Assembly (NCBI RefSeq): GCF_900110575.1
Contig: NZ_FOEF01000001.1
Coordinates: forward strand, 1 to 64,000
Direction: 5' to 3'
Source of the DNA: Amycolatopsis saalfeldensis
Lineage (GTDB): Bacteria; Actinomycetota; Actinomycetes; Mycobacteriales; Pseudonocardiaceae
DNA length: 64,000 nt
The notes under the pieces: generated by a model
Databases searched by the model: none
Told to the model about the DNA's origin: nothing
What the model saw: only the letters and a program-made list of their open reading frames with translations
Program-made: the position numbers and the translations under genes
Shown: one piece after another, positions 15,857-24,253 of the stretch
How positions within the stretch are numbered: position 1 is the first letter of the stretch
Layout of the letters: each line of letters begins with the position of its first letter

Positions 15857-17179
15857 ATGAGCGAGCTGCCTGTTGTGGTGGTCGGTGCGGGCCCGGTGGG
15901 TCTCGCCGCGGCCGCGCATCTGCTGGAGCGCGGCCTGGAGCCGCTGGTGCTCGAACGCGGTGACCAGGCGGGGGCCGCGGTGGCGCAGTGGAATCACGTG
16001 CGGCTGTTCTCCTCGTGGTCGGAACTGGTCGACCCGGCCGGCGGGCGCCTGCTCGACCCGACGGGCTGGACCCGGCCCGACGGTGCCGGTTATCCGACCG
16101 GGCGGGAGTGGGCCGAGTCCTACCTGCGGCCGCTGGCGGCCGTGCTGGGCGCGCGGGTCCGGTTCGGCGCCGAGGTGGTCGGTGTCGCGCGGCGGGGCCG
16201 GGACCGGGTGGTCGACAGCGGCCGCGAGGATGAGCCGTTCTCGGTGCACATCCGGACCGCCGGGTCTGAGGAGCGGGTCCTCGCGCGGGCGGTGATCGAC
16301 GCCTCCGGTACCTGGACCACGCCGAACCCACTCGGCGGAGAGGGCCTGCCCGCCGTCGGCGAAGGTGCCGCCCCGGATCGGATCTCCTACCGTGTGCCGG
16401 ATCTTGCCGACGCCGGGGCCCGGTACGCGGGCAAGCACGTCGTCGTCGCCGGGAGCGGGCATTCGGCGCTGACCGCACTGGTCGCGTTGTCCGCACTGGC
16501 CGAGGCGGACGCCGCGACACGGATCAGCTGGGTGCTGCGCCGCGGTGGCGTCGGGAACACCTTCGGGGGCGGTGACGCCGACCAGCTGCCCGCTCGTGGC
16601 GCGCTGGGGTTGCGCGCGAAGGCGGCGGTGGACGCCGGGCTGATCACCGTGGTGACCGGGTTCCGCACCGAGGCCGTGGAGCGCGACGGCGACGGGCGGC
16701 TGAGGCTGCTCTCCTCGGCCGGGCAGCGGCTGGACGGCGTCGACGAAGTCGTCACGCTGACCGGGTTCCGGCCCGAACTGGGATGGCTCTCGGAGATCCG
16801 GCTCGAGCTGGACCCGACGCTTCAGGCGCCGGTGCGGCTGGCGCCGCTGGTCGACCCGAACGTCCACTCCTGCGGCACCGTTTACCCGCACGGCGCGAAG
16901 GAACTCGCCCACCCGGAGCGGAACTTCTTCCTGGCCGGGATGAAGAGCTACGGCCGGGCACCGACATTCCTCGCGCAGACCGGCTACGAGCAGGTCCGCA
17001 GCATCGCCGCCGAGCTGGCCGGGGACCACGAGGCCGCCGCCCGCGTCGAGCTGGTCATGGCCGAAACCGGCGTGTGCGGCGGCGCCGGCCTGTTCGACGA
17101 ACCGGGCCCCGTGACCGGTGGGTGCTGCCGCCCCGAGCCGGAAGTGCTGACGCTGTCGGCGCCGCCCGCCGCGCCGTGA
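15857..17179 (+). CDS. FAD/NAD(P)-binding flavoprotein of arsenic operons (ArsO-like)
   Basis: A 440-residue flavin-dependent oxidoreductase. GAGPVGLAAAAHLLE (residues about 8-22) is the FAD-binding Rossmann motif; a second nucleotide motif, VAGSGHSALTAL, near residue 195 binds NAD(P)H; TLTGFRPELGW near 305 is a family feature. The C-terminus has TGVCGG and GGCCRP cysteines that could bind trivalent arsenic. Proteins of this type, annotated ArsO, are common in ars operons; proposed roles include arsenic oxidation or monooxygenation. ATG 15857 has GGACGGCCGGG upstream. It converges with the ACR3 gene, only six bases separating the stops. Confidence 0.8.
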   Translation: MSELPVVVVGAGPVGLAAAAHLLERGLEPLVLERGDQAGAAVAQWNHVRLFSSWSELVDPAGGRLLDPTGWTRPDGAGYPTGREWAESYLRPLAAVLGARVRFGAEVVGVARRGRDRVVDSGREDEPFSVHIRTAGSEERVLARAVIDASGTWTTPNPLGGEGLPAVGEGAAPDRISYRVPDLADAGARYAGKHVVVAGSGHSALTALVALSALAEADAATRISWVLRRGGVGNTFGGGDADQLPARGALGLRAKAAVDAGLITVVTGFRTEAVERDGDGRLRLLSSAGQRLDGVDEVVTLTGFRPELGWLSEIRLELDPTLQAPVRLAPLVDPNVHSCGTVYPHGAKELAHPERNFFLAGMKSYGRAPTFLAQTGYEQVRSIAAELAGDHEAAARVELVMAETGVCGGAGLFDEPGPVTGGCCRPEPEVLTLSAPPAAP

Positions 17180-17185
17180 ATGGCC

Positions 17186-18277
17186 TCAAGCCGGCGGCGG
17201 GGCCTTCTCGACCCAGCGGGTGCGCAACCAGAGGCTCACGTAGACGAGCCCGACGAGCACCGGCACCTCGATCAGCGGGCCGACCACTCCGGCCAGCGCC
17301 TGGCCGGAGGTCACGCCGAACACGCCGATCGCGACGGCGATCGCCAGCTCGAAGTTGTTGCCCGCCGCGGTGAACGCCAGCGTCGTCGTCCGTGGATACG
17401 ACAGCCCCGAGGCCTTGCCCAGCAGATACCCGCCACCCCACATGATCGCGAAATACGCCAGCAGCGGCAGCGCGATCCGGGCGACGTCCAACGGCCGGGA
17501 GGTGATGGTGCCGCCCTGCAACGCGAACAGCATGACGATGGTGAACAGCAGGCCGTACAACGCGACCGGCCCGATCCTGGGCAGGAACTTCCCCTCGTAC
17601 CACTGCCGTCCCTTGACGCGTTCCCCGATCCGGCGTGACAGGTACCCGGCCACGAGCGGGATCCCGAGGAAGATCACCACCGACCGCGCGATCTCCCACG
17701 GGGAGAAGCTGATGTCCTGGCCCTGCAGGCCGAGCCAGGACGGCAGCAGGTCGAGGTAGAACCAGCCCAGCACGCCGAACATGACCACCTGGAACACCGA
17801 GTTCAGCGCGACCAGCACCGCGGCGGCTTCACGGTCACCGCAGGCCAGGTCGTTCCAGATGATCACCATCGCGATGCACCGGGCCAGCCCGACGATGATC
17901 AGCCCGGTGCGGTACCCGGGCAGGTCCGGCAGCAGCAGCCACGCCAGCGCGAACATCAGCGCCGGGCCCAGCACCCAGTTCAGCACCAGCGACAGCACCA
18001 TCGTGCGCCGGTCGCGGGTGACGGTGCCGAGCCGGTCGTAGCGGACCTTCGCCAGCACCGGGTACATCATCAGCAGCAGCCCCAGCGCGATGGGCAGCGA
18101 CACCGGCCCGATCCTGACCGCGTCCAGCACGGTCTGCAGCCCGGGCACGGCGCTGCCCAGCAGCAGCCCGGCCGCCATCGCCACGAGGGTCCACACCGGC
18201 AGGAACCGGTCCAGGAACGGCAGTTTGCGCAGCACGTCGCCATCGGCCGAGGCCACGGGCGTCGACTCCGGGTTCAT
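17186..18277 (-). CDS. acr3: Arsenite efflux transporter, ACR3 family
   Basis: A 363-residue membrane carrier with about ten hydrophobic segments that exports As(III) using the proton gradient. Family markers are LARCIAMVIIWNDLACGD near residue 115, including the conserved Cys of ACR3, and FTAAGNNFELAIAVAIGVFG near 300. ATG 18277 overlaps the arsC stop (ATGA), so arsC and acr3 are coupled in the order arsC-acr3. Probably controlled by the ArsR whose operator lies at 18755-18781. Confidence 0.93.
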   Translation of the reverse strand: MNPESTPVASADGDVLRKLPFLDRFLPVWTLVAMAAGLLLGSAVPGLQTVLDAVRIGPVSLPIALGLLLMMYPVLAKVRYDRLGTVTRDRRTMVLSLVLNWVLGPALMFALAWLLLPDLPGYRTGLIIVGLARCIAMVIIWNDLACGDREAAAVLVALNSVFQVVMFGVLGWFYLDLLPSWLGLQGQDISFSPWEIARSVVIFLGIPLVAGYLSRRIGERVKGRQWYEGKFLPRIGPVALYGLLFTIVMLFALQGGTITSRPLDVARIALPLLAYFAIMWGGGYLLGKASGLSYPRTTTLAFTAAGNNFELAIAVAIGVFGVTSGQALAGVVGPLIEVPVLVGLVYVSLWLRTRWVEKAPPPA

Positions 18278-18690
18278 CGGGGCCCGGGGGCGTCGAGCAG
18301 TCCGGCGAGCAGACCCCGGACCAGGCGGTCGATCTCGTCGCGGATCGGGCGCACCGCCTCGACGCCCTGCCCGGCCGGGTCCTCCAGCGGCCAGTCCAGG
18401 TACCGCTTCCCCGGGAAGACCGGGCAGGTGTCGCCACAGCCCATGGTGATCACGACGTCCGCGGCCTCGACGTCGCCAGTGGAGAGCGCGCTGGGGATCT
18501 CCGCGGTGATGTCCAGGCCCCACTCGGCCAGCGCCTGCGCGGCGGCCGGGTTGACCCGGTCCGCGGGCTCGGAGCCCGCGGAGCGCACGGCGACGCGGCC
18601 GAGGGCGTGGTGCTGCAGCAACGCGGCGGCCATCTGGGACCGGCCGGCGTTGTGCACGCACACGAACAGCACCTCCGGGATGCGGATCAC
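18274..18690 (-). CDS. arsC: Arsenate reductase, low-molecular-weight phosphatase fold
   Basis: A 138-residue enzyme reducing As(V) to As(III) for export by ACR3. The P-loop CVHNAGR (Cys11-Arg17, CX5R) and the Cys85/Cys89 pair in MGCGDTCP mark the LMW-PTP class, which in actinobacteria uses either thioredoxin or mycothiol; the CxxxC-type pair is consistent with an intramolecular disulfide and thioredoxin. Divergent from arsR at 18840. Confidence 0.95.
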   Translation of the reverse strand: MIRIPEVLFVCVHNAGRSQMAAALLQHHALGRVAVRSAGSEPADRVNPAAAQALAEWGLDITAEIPSALSTGDVEAADVVITMGCGDTCPVFPGKRYLDWPLEDPAGQGVEAVRPIRDEIDRLVRGLLAGLLDAPGPR

Positions 18691-18754
18691 GGCAGCGGTC
18701 CTTTCAGCAGAAGGAAAGCCCGGGAACGGACGACACCGGCTGGATCGAACTCTG

Positions 18755-18781
18755 TCGATTCAAGTGAACCCATTGAATCGA
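18755..18781. promoter_or_regulatory. ArsR operator in the arsC/arsR divergent region
   Basis: Perfect inverted repeat TCGATTCAA (18755-18763) and TTGAATCGA (18773-18781) with a nine-base spacer. It resembles ArsR/SmtB sites and overlaps the region where both divergent promoters must lie. Confidence 0.7.
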
Positions 18782-18839
18782 TGTTTGTCAATCCAGCAGC
18801 TACTATCATCGGACACCTGGGATAGATGGAGGAGGACCG

Positions 18840-19244
18840 ATGGCGACCGCGCACGGCCACACCCGGCGGGAGCCGGCCGCGGTGACGCTGCTGCTCGCCG
18901 AACCCGCCGCGGTCATCGGCGGGGACGAGGCGGAGTCGGCGGCGAAGCTGTTCAAGGCCCTGTCCGACCCGGTCCGGATCCGGCTCGTGTCGCTGATCCG
19001 CCACTCACCCGGCGGGGAGGCCTGCTTCTGCGACCTCGCCGAGGACTTCGACATGCCTCAGCCCTCGCTCAGCCACCACCTGCGGGTGCTCGTCACCGCC
19101 GGCATCCTCGCCCGCGAGCGCCGCGGCACCTGGAGCTGGTACAGCCTCATCCCCGAATCCCTCGGCCGACTCGAAGCACTGCTGCGCCCCGGCGGCCCGC
19201 TCGCCGACCGGCACGCCCCCATGACCGACACTGGCCGTCGCTGA
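18840..19244 (+). CDS. arsR: ArsR family arsenic-responsive repressor
   Basis: A 134-residue winged-helix repressor. ALSDPVRIRLVSLIR, then the metal site Cys62-Phe-Cys64 (EACFCDLAEDF, in the ELCVCDL position of ArsR) and the recognition helix QPSLSHHLRVL. Binding of As(III)/Sb(III) would release DNA. Divergent from arsC-acr3, with a perfect 9-base inverted repeat between the start codons, so it most likely represses both directions. ATG 18840 has a GGAGGA site upstream (near 18830). Confidence 0.92.
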   Translation: MATAHGHTRREPAAVTLLLAEPAAVIGGDEAESAAKLFKALSDPVRIRLVSLIRHSPGGEACFCDLAEDFDMPQPSLSHHLRVLVTAGILARERRGTWSWYSLIPESLGRLEALLRPGGPLADRHAPMTDTGRR

Positions 19245-19286
19245 GCTCCGACCTGGTCTCGTCCTGAAGGCTTGCCGGCCGGCCGG

Positions 19287-19892
19287 TCAGCGCGCGCCCT
19301 CCATCGCGAGCAACGTCAGCTTCGCCGCTTCACCGCCCCGATAACGCCCGGCGGCCCCGTCCGACCGGACGACCCGGTGGCAGGGGACGACCAGCGGCAC
19401 CGGGTTGGTGGCGCACGCGGTGCCCGCCGCCCGCACCGCGCGAGGGCTGCCCGCGGCCGCCGCCACCTCCGCGTAACTTCGCGTGCGGCCGAACGGAATG
19501 TCGTTCAGCCGGTCGAGGACCGAACGCCGGAAGCCCTTCGCCAGCCGGAGGTCGACCGGGACCCCGAACCGGCGCCGGTCGCCCGCGAAGTACTCGTCCA
19601 GCTCCCGGGCGACCGGGTCGAGCCGGCCCGGGGCCGCGAGCACCCGCGGGCTGACCGCGGCGGCCAGCGACTCCAGCACGGCGTCGTGGTCCTCGCCCTC
19701 GAACGCCACCCGCACGAGCCCTTCGGCGGTGGCCGCCAGCAGCAGCCGTCCGACCGGCGAGTCGACGGTGCGGTAGGCGAGGTCGAGGACGCCCTCGGCC
19801 TGTGCCTGCCCGGTCAGCTTGGTGTGCAGGGAATCCAGCACTTCGTCGTCCACATCGGACGGTACTGGGGATCCTCGATCGACGAGCGTCAT
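19287..19892 (-). CDS. ogt: Methylated-DNA-[protein]-cysteine S-methyltransferase
   Basis: A 201-residue suicide repair protein that removes alkyl groups from O6-alkylguanine. The active-site PCHRV (Cys161) and the DNA-binding GRTRSYAEVA and RAVRAAGTACATNP segments are intact; the N-terminal ribonuclease-like domain is complete. ATG 19892 overlaps the stop of the upstream vsr gene by four bases (ATGA), so both repair proteins are made together. Confidence 0.95.
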   Translation of the reverse strand: MTLVDRGSPVPSDVDDEVLDSLHTKLTGQAQAEGVLDLAYRTVDSPVGRLLLAATAEGLVRVAFEGEDHDAVLESLAAAVSPRVLAAPGRLDPVARELDEYFAGDRRRFGVPVDLRLAKGFRRSVLDRLNDIPFGRTRSYAEVAAAAGSPRAVRAAGTACATNPVPLVVPCHRVVRSDGAAGRYRGGEAAKLTLLAMEGAR

Positions 19893-20353
19893 GTGATGCC
19901 TTCCTTCGGTGGTGGGTTGCCGCCCGTTCGCACGGCGGCGACCACGCGGGCCGCGGCGGCGTCCGGGGCCTCGTGCTCCCAGACGCGCAGGACCGCCCAG
20001 CCCGCTTCTCGCAGCCGTTCGGTCGTGTCTTCGTCGCGGGCGCGATTCGTCCCGATCTTCTCGGCCCAGTAAGGCCGATGGGTGACCGGCTCGGTGTAGT
20101 GCTGCTCGCAGCCGTGCCAGAAGCAGCCGTCGACGAACACCGCGACCTTCGCCCGGGTGAACACGAGGTCCGCCCGCCGCCGGAGCGCGGCCACCGGCCG
20201 GGCGTCGACGCGGTAACGGAGCCCGGCCGCGTGCACCAGCCGCCGGAGGGCGAGTTCGGGATTCGTGTCGCGGGAACGGTTTCCTTGCATGGACCGCCGC
20301 ACCGCGGGCGTCGAAGCCCACGACTCGGTGTCCTCGGTGGGCTTTCCCGTCAT
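19889..20353 (-). CDS. vsr: Very short patch repair endonuclease
   Basis: A 154-residue Vsr-type endonuclease that nicks DNA 5' of T in T:G mismatches arising from 5-methylcytosine deamination. RSRDTNPELALRRLVHAAG, the catalytic Asp62 in RADLVF and the zinc-binding FVDGCFWHGC (residues 73-82) are all present. Usually vsr neighbours a C5-cytosine methyltransferase; none is within this window. Instead it overlaps ogt by four bases. Start ATG 20353 follows GGGGT. Confidence 0.93.
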   Translation of the reverse strand: MTGKPTEDTESWASTPAVRRSMQGNRSRDTNPELALRRLVHAAGLRYRVDARPVAALRRRADLVFTRAKVAVFVDGCFWHGCEQHYTEPVTHRPYWAEKIGTNRARDEDTTERLREAGWAVLRVWEHEAPDAAAARVVAAVRTGGNPPPKEGIT

Positions 20354-20458
20354 ACCCCGTAGACGACGGCGACCGCCGGGATGTGAGGTCGAAGTGCTTG
20401 ACGCTTGATGGCACACTCGTCCCCATCGCCCCGGCCGGGCCGGAAACCGAGGAGCCAC

Positions 20459-21511
20459 ATGACTTTCGCCGAACTGCACCAGGGCCCCGAACCGCTGGTG
20501 CTGCCCAACGCCTGGGACGTGCCCTCCGCACTGGCCCTGGTCGCGGAGGGCTTCCCCGCCATCGGGACCACGAGCTTCGGGGTCGCTTCGAGCCAGGGGA
20601 GCCCGGACGGCGGCCGCGCGAGCCGGGAAGCGAACCTGGCGCTGGCGCGGGCTCTGCGTGACCTGCCGGTGTACGTGAGCGTCGACGTCGAGGACGGCTA
20701 CTCCGACGATCCGGCCGAAGTGGCCGGGTACGTCGAGCAGCTCGCCGTGGCCGGGATCAACATCGAGGACAGCACCGCGGAGCGGCTGGTCGCCCCGGAG
20801 CTGCTGGCCGCCAAGGTCGCGGAGGTCAAGCGGCGGAGCCCGGGACTGTTCGTGAACGCGCGGGTCGACACCTACTGGCTGCGTCAGGACGCCGAGCCGG
20901 CGCCGACCCTCGAACGCGCGGCGGCGTACGCGCGGGCCGGCGCGGACGGGGTCTTCGTCCCCGGCGCGACCGACCCCGCCCTGCTGCGGGAGCTCGCGGA
21001 AACCCTGTCCGTGCCGGTGAACACCCTGCCGGTGCCCGGGCTCAGCGTGCACGCGCTGGGGCGGCTCGGCGTCCGCCGAGTGAGCACCGGGTCCCTGCCC
21101 TACCGGGCCGCGCTGAACGCCGCAGTCGAGGCGGCTCGCGCCGTACGGGACGGGCTTCCGGTCCCGCCCGCCCTCGATTACCAGCGGATGCAGGAACAGC
21201 TGACCGGGTACAACCGCGCGGCTCCCGTGCCCGAGATTCAGCTGATCGCCCGTTACCAGGTGATCCCCGGCAACGAAGAGCAGGTCGACGAGCTGCTCGC
21301 CCGGCTCATCACGGCCACGCGGTCCGAGCCCGGCAACCTCGCCTTCGCTGTCTACCGCGGTGCCGGCGAGGTGATCCTGCTGGAGCGCTACGCCTCGCGT
21401 GAAGCCCTTGCCCAGCATCGGGAAACGGACCATTTCACGGAGCTGGTCCTCGGGCGGATCGTGCCCCTGCTGGAGAGCCGGACGGTCGAGGTCTACGACG
21501 TGGCCCCCTGA
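20459..21511 (+). CDS. ICL/PEP mutase-like enzyme fused to an ABM monooxygenase domain
   Basis: A 350-residue fusion. Residues about 1-245 form an isocitrate-lyase/PEP-mutase TIM barrel (LPNAWDVPSA, VDVEDGYSDD, INIEDS, NARVDTYW); residues about 255-345 are an antibiotic-biosynthesis-monooxygenase (ABM) ferredoxin-like domain (IARYQVIPGNEEQVDELLARL, LLERYASREALAQH). The barrel lacks the isocitrate lyase KKCGH loop. ABM domains act on quinones or bind small ligands; the joint role is unknown. ATG 20459 has GAGGAG eight bases upstream. A second ICL/PEPM gene at 1389-2141 in this window has no ABM tail. Confidence 0.88.
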   Translation: MTFAELHQGPEPLVLPNAWDVPSALALVAEGFPAIGTTSFGVASSQGSPDGGRASREANLALARALRDLPVYVSVDVEDGYSDDPAEVAGYVEQLAVAGINIEDSTAERLVAPELLAAKVAEVKRRSPGLFVNARVDTYWLRQDAEPAPTLERAAAYARAGADGVFVPGATDPALLRELAETLSVPVNTLPVPGLSVHALGRLGVRRVSTGSLPYRAALNAAVEAARAVRDGLPVPPALDYQRMQEQLTGYNRAAPVPEIQLIARYQVIPGNEEQVDELLARLITATRSEPGNLAFAVYRGAGEVILLERYASREALAQHRETDHFTELVLGRIVPLLESRTVEVYDVAP

Positions 21512-21574
21512 TCCTCACGTTTCGGCGGCAGCCACCGTCTACCTGGTGAGACCCCGACGAAGGAGCTTCACCGG

Positions 21575-22306
21575 ATGACTACGGCAACAACGCGGAACCA
21601 TTACGCCGAGCGCGTGGGCACGGCCGATTGGGGCGCGGTCAAGACCGGGCTGGACGACGTCGGCTGCGCCCTGCTCCCACGACTGCTGACGCCGGCGGAG
21701 TGCCGGCAGATCGTCGCCCTGTGGGACGAGCCGGACCGGTTCCGCGCGACGGTCAACCTGCGCCGCCACCGGTTCGGCGATCATGGTGACTACCAGTACT
21801 TCCGCGAGCCGTTCCCCGAGCCGGTACGGGCGCTGCGCGAAGCCCTGTACCCGCGGCTCCTGCCGATCGCCCGGGAATGGTCCGAGAAGCTCCGGTGGGA
21901 GGCCGAGTGGCCCGAGACCCTCGAGGAGTGGCTCGAGGTCTGCCACCGCGCGGGACAGGCCAAGCCGACCCCGATCCTGCTGCGGTACGAGCCGGGCGGC
22001 TGGAACGCGCTGCACCGCGATCTGTACGGGGACAAGGTCTTCCCGCTGCAGGTGGTGGTGAACCTGAACGAACCCGGCACCGACCACACCGGCGGCGAGT
22101 TCCTGCTGACCGAGCAGCGCCCGCGAGCACAGTCACGGGGCACCGCGACGCTCATCCCGCAGGGGCACGGGCTGGCCTTCACCACCCGCGAAAAGCCGGT
22201 GCGCTCGGCGCGGGGCTGGTCGAAGGGACCGGTCCGGCACGGCGTTTCCGTGGTACACAGCGGGATGCGGCACACGCTGGGCCTGGTCTTCCACGATGCG
22301 GCTTGA
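21575..22306 (+). CDS. 2-oxoglutarate/Fe(II)-dependent oxygenase
   Basis: A 243-residue oxygenase with the double-stranded beta-helix of prolyl-4-hydroxylase-like enzymes. Iron ligands fit His147 and Asp149 (NALHRDLYGD) and His222 (VRHGVSVVHSG); the RHTLG near residues 232-236 is the likely 2-oxoglutarate-binding end. The substrate is unknown; related bacterial proteins are simply annotated 2OG-Fe(II) oxygenase and are sometimes next to alkylation repair genes. ATG 21575 follows GAAGGAG. Followed two bases later by an unknown gene. Confidence 0.85.
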   Translation: MTTATTRNHYAERVGTADWGAVKTGLDDVGCALLPRLLTPAECRQIVALWDEPDRFRATVNLRRHRFGDHGDYQYFREPFPEPVRALREALYPRLLPIAREWSEKLRWEAEWPETLEEWLEVCHRAGQAKPTPILLRYEPGGWNALHRDLYGDKVFPLQVVVNLNEPGTDHTGGEFLLTEQRPRAQSRGTATLIPQGHGLAFTTREKPVRSARGWSKGPVRHGVSVVHSGMRHTLGLVFHDAA

Positions 22307-22308
22307 CG

Positions 22309-22848
22309 GTGCCGTGCCGCAGCGTCGTCCCGGCGGGCTTTTCCCCGCTCCCGCAACGCCCGCCTGCCCGTACTCCCGCGGCGCGACTGTGCGGAGACGA
22401 CGAACTGGCGGCACTCGTCGGCGCGGCCCGCGCGGTGCGGCCCGCGCCGGTGAGCGCGGTGGTGGGCACCGCGTCGGACGCGATTTCCCGGGCGAACGGG
22501 GAGCTGCTCGCCGCGGCCTGGGCCGAGGACGGTGGCACGGTGCTGGCCACGGTCCGCTGGCCGGAGACCGCCGCCTCGTGGCTCCGCCCGGCACGCCGGT
22601 TCGCCGCGCCGGAGCCGGACGTGTGGCTGGTCGCCGCGACGGTGCCCGGCTGGGCGGCGATGGGCCGCAGGCTCGTGACGTCGACCGCGTGGTCGCCGGC
22701 CCGCACGTTCGCCACCACGCCGCTGGCCGACCCCGAGCTGATCGCACTGGGCGGGATCGGCACCTTCGACGGACTGCGCGGAGCCTACCCGGACGGTCGT
22801 TTGTGGACAGTCCAGCGGACCCTGCTCCGGCCGTGGGCCACCGGCTAG
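22309..22848 (+). CDS. Unknown protein coupled to the 2OG oxygenase
   Basis: A 179-residue protein starting at GTG 22309, two bases after the oxygenase stop, so probably co-translated. It is soluble, Ala/Arg-rich, with a possible repeated strand-helix pattern (VSAVVGTASDAISRANGELL; ATVRWPETAASWLRPARRF) and a C-terminal DGRLWTVQRTLLRP. I do not recognise the family. Codon use and lack of stops on this strand favour a real gene. Confidence 0.55.
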   Translation: MPCRSVVPAGFSPLPQRPPARTPAARLCGDDELAALVGAARAVRPAPVSAVVGTASDAISRANGELLAAAWAEDGGTVLATVRWPETAASWLRPARRFAAPEPDVWLVAATVPGWAAMGRRLVTSTAWSPARTFATTPLADPELIALGGIGTFDGLRGAYPDGRLWTVQRTLLRPWATG

Positions 22849-22860
22849 GCGAGACGCGGC

Positions 22861-23631
22861 TCAGCGGAGCGGAAGCTGCTTCAGCACCAGCGCGCCCCGT
22901 TCCCTGGCCGTCTTCAGGTCGTCGGGCCCGTACCGGCCGCCCAGATCGGCGAGCACCCGGTACACGAGTTCCGCCTCCGCCACCAGGATCCGGGCCTCGG
23001 CCTCCGGGCCGTGACCGCGGCACGAGGCGACGCGGCACTTCTCCGCCAGCGACTGCTCGACGGCGCCGATCGGGTCGCGGACGCGGAAAGTCGCGTCCAG
23101 CACCTCCGGGGTCAGCTCGTCCCGGCCCGGGCTCGGCCCGAACCGCACCAGCCGGTCGGCCAGTTCGAGCCGGGCGTTCGCGGCCGAGGCGAGCCGGTCG
23201 TCCCCGTGGACGATCCCGTTCACGCCGTCCTTCGTCAGGAGCGGGAACTCGACCGGCGGCGCCTCCGCCAGCGACCGGATCCGATCGGGCTCGCCGACGC
23301 TGATCCCGGACCGGTCGAAGGCCCACAGCGCGCCCCGCGCACCGGCGAGCGCGCTGCGGGCGAGCATCCATCCCTCGGCTTGCAGGCTGGTCGCCGAGCG
23401 CCGGCTCAGGATCGTGCCGTACGCGAAACGCGGGCCGAGATCGTCCACATCAACACAGGCGAGGCGGAACAACGCGGTCTCCGCCCGGAGCGCGACGCGC
23501 ATGAACCGGGCGCTGTCCCGCCGGCCGGTGAAACCGCGCGGGCCCCGGACCGCCCACACCGCCTCGGCTTCGCGCGTCAGCTTCACCGCTTTCTGCCACA
23601 GCCGGATCTCGTCTCGCGGCGACAACTTCAT
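22861..23631 (-). CDS. Conserved-looking hypothetical protein
   Basis: A 256-residue, mainly helical soluble protein of unknown function (MKLSPRDEIRLWQKAVKL at the start; several Arg/Glu-rich helices; Cys pair in KCRVASCRG near residue 207). ATG 23631 is preceded in frame by a GTG at 23634 and GGAG a few bases upstream, so the start may be one codon earlier. It converges with the 22309-22848 gene and stands alone. Confidence 0.6.
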   Translation of the reverse strand: MKLSPRDEIRLWQKAVKLTREAEAVWAVRGPRGFTGRRDSARFMRVALRAETALFRLACVDVDDLGPRFAYGTILSRRSATSLQAEGWMLARSALAGARGALWAFDRSGISVGEPDRIRSLAEAPPVEFPLLTKDGVNGIVHGDDRLASAANARLELADRLVRFGPSPGRDELTPEVLDATFRVRDPIGAVEQSLAEKCRVASCRGHGPEAEARILVAEAELVYRVLADLGGRYGPDDLKTARERGALVLKQLPLR

Positions 23632-23727
23632 CACGCGCTCCGCTCTCCCCGCTGATCACCCGGCCAGGCGAACAAACCTAGGACAGCGCGCCGGGGAGGG
23701 GTCCCCGTTGACCGCTTGCGGCCGTGC

Positions 23728-24105
23728 TCACGCTCCCCGGGCCCGGCGGCGACGAGGGGCTTCACGCGCCTCGACGCGGTGGCGGATCGCGAGCTGGACG
23801 ATGTCCGCGACCAGCGGGTCTTCGGCGAGGTAGATCTGCCGCTTGCCGGCCCGCCGTGAGCTGACCAGCCCGGCCAGCTTCAGCTTGGCCAGGTGGTGGC
23901 TGACCGTGGCCACGCTCTGGCCGGTGTCCTCGGCGAGGGTGCCGACGTCGCGTTCACCGGTGGCCAGCAGCCACAGGATGTGCAGCCGGACGGTGGCCGA
24001 GAGCAGGGCGAACGTGCCGGCGGCGTCCTGGAGCAGATCGGGCGTCAGCTGCTCCGGCAGCACCGGCTCGGGTGGGAGCGGGTCGGGCGGGGTGGGGGTG
24101 GGCAC
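23728..24105 (-). CDS. ArsR/SmtB-family transcriptional regulator
   Basis: A 125-residue winged-helix regulator with a Pro-rich N-terminus, ALLSATVRLHILWLL, the recognition helix QSVATVSHHLAKLKLAGL and wing RRAGKRQIYLAED. The C-terminal AIRHRVE and DPLVADIVQLAIRH could contribute His/Asp metal ligands as in NmtR/KmtR-like sensors, but the metal is uncertain. GTG 24105 is chosen because GAGAGGA precedes it; a TTG at 24150 is possible but less likely. It is divergent from the magnesium-transport operon with a perfect palindrome in between. Confidence 0.8.
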   Translation of the reverse strand: MPTPTPPDPLPPEPVLPEQLTPDLLQDAAGTFALLSATVRLHILWLLATGERDVGTLAEDTGQSVATVSHHLAKLKLAGLVSSRRAGKRQIYLAEDPLVADIVQLAIRHRVEAREAPRRRRARGA

Positions 24106-24151
24106 GGGTCCATCCTCTCGGGTCTCCCCCGTAGCGTGACGTACGACCAAT

Positions 24152-24195
24152 ACTTGTACAAGTGTTTGACTGTTACGGACCGGGTGCGCTCTACT
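24152..24195 (+). promoter_or_regulatory. ArsR operator and promoter of the mgtA operon
   Basis: Perfect 12-base palindrome ACTTGTACAAGT (24152-24163), typical of ArsR/SmtB sites, followed by TTGACT (24166-24171), an 18-base spacer and TCTACT (24190-24195). A repressor bound here would block the -35 region. Confidence 0.55.
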
Positions 24196-24253
24196 GGAGC
24201 CCGGCGGTCCCGGCGGGGACCGGCGAGTCGTCGTGTGAAGGGAGGTGAGCCGG

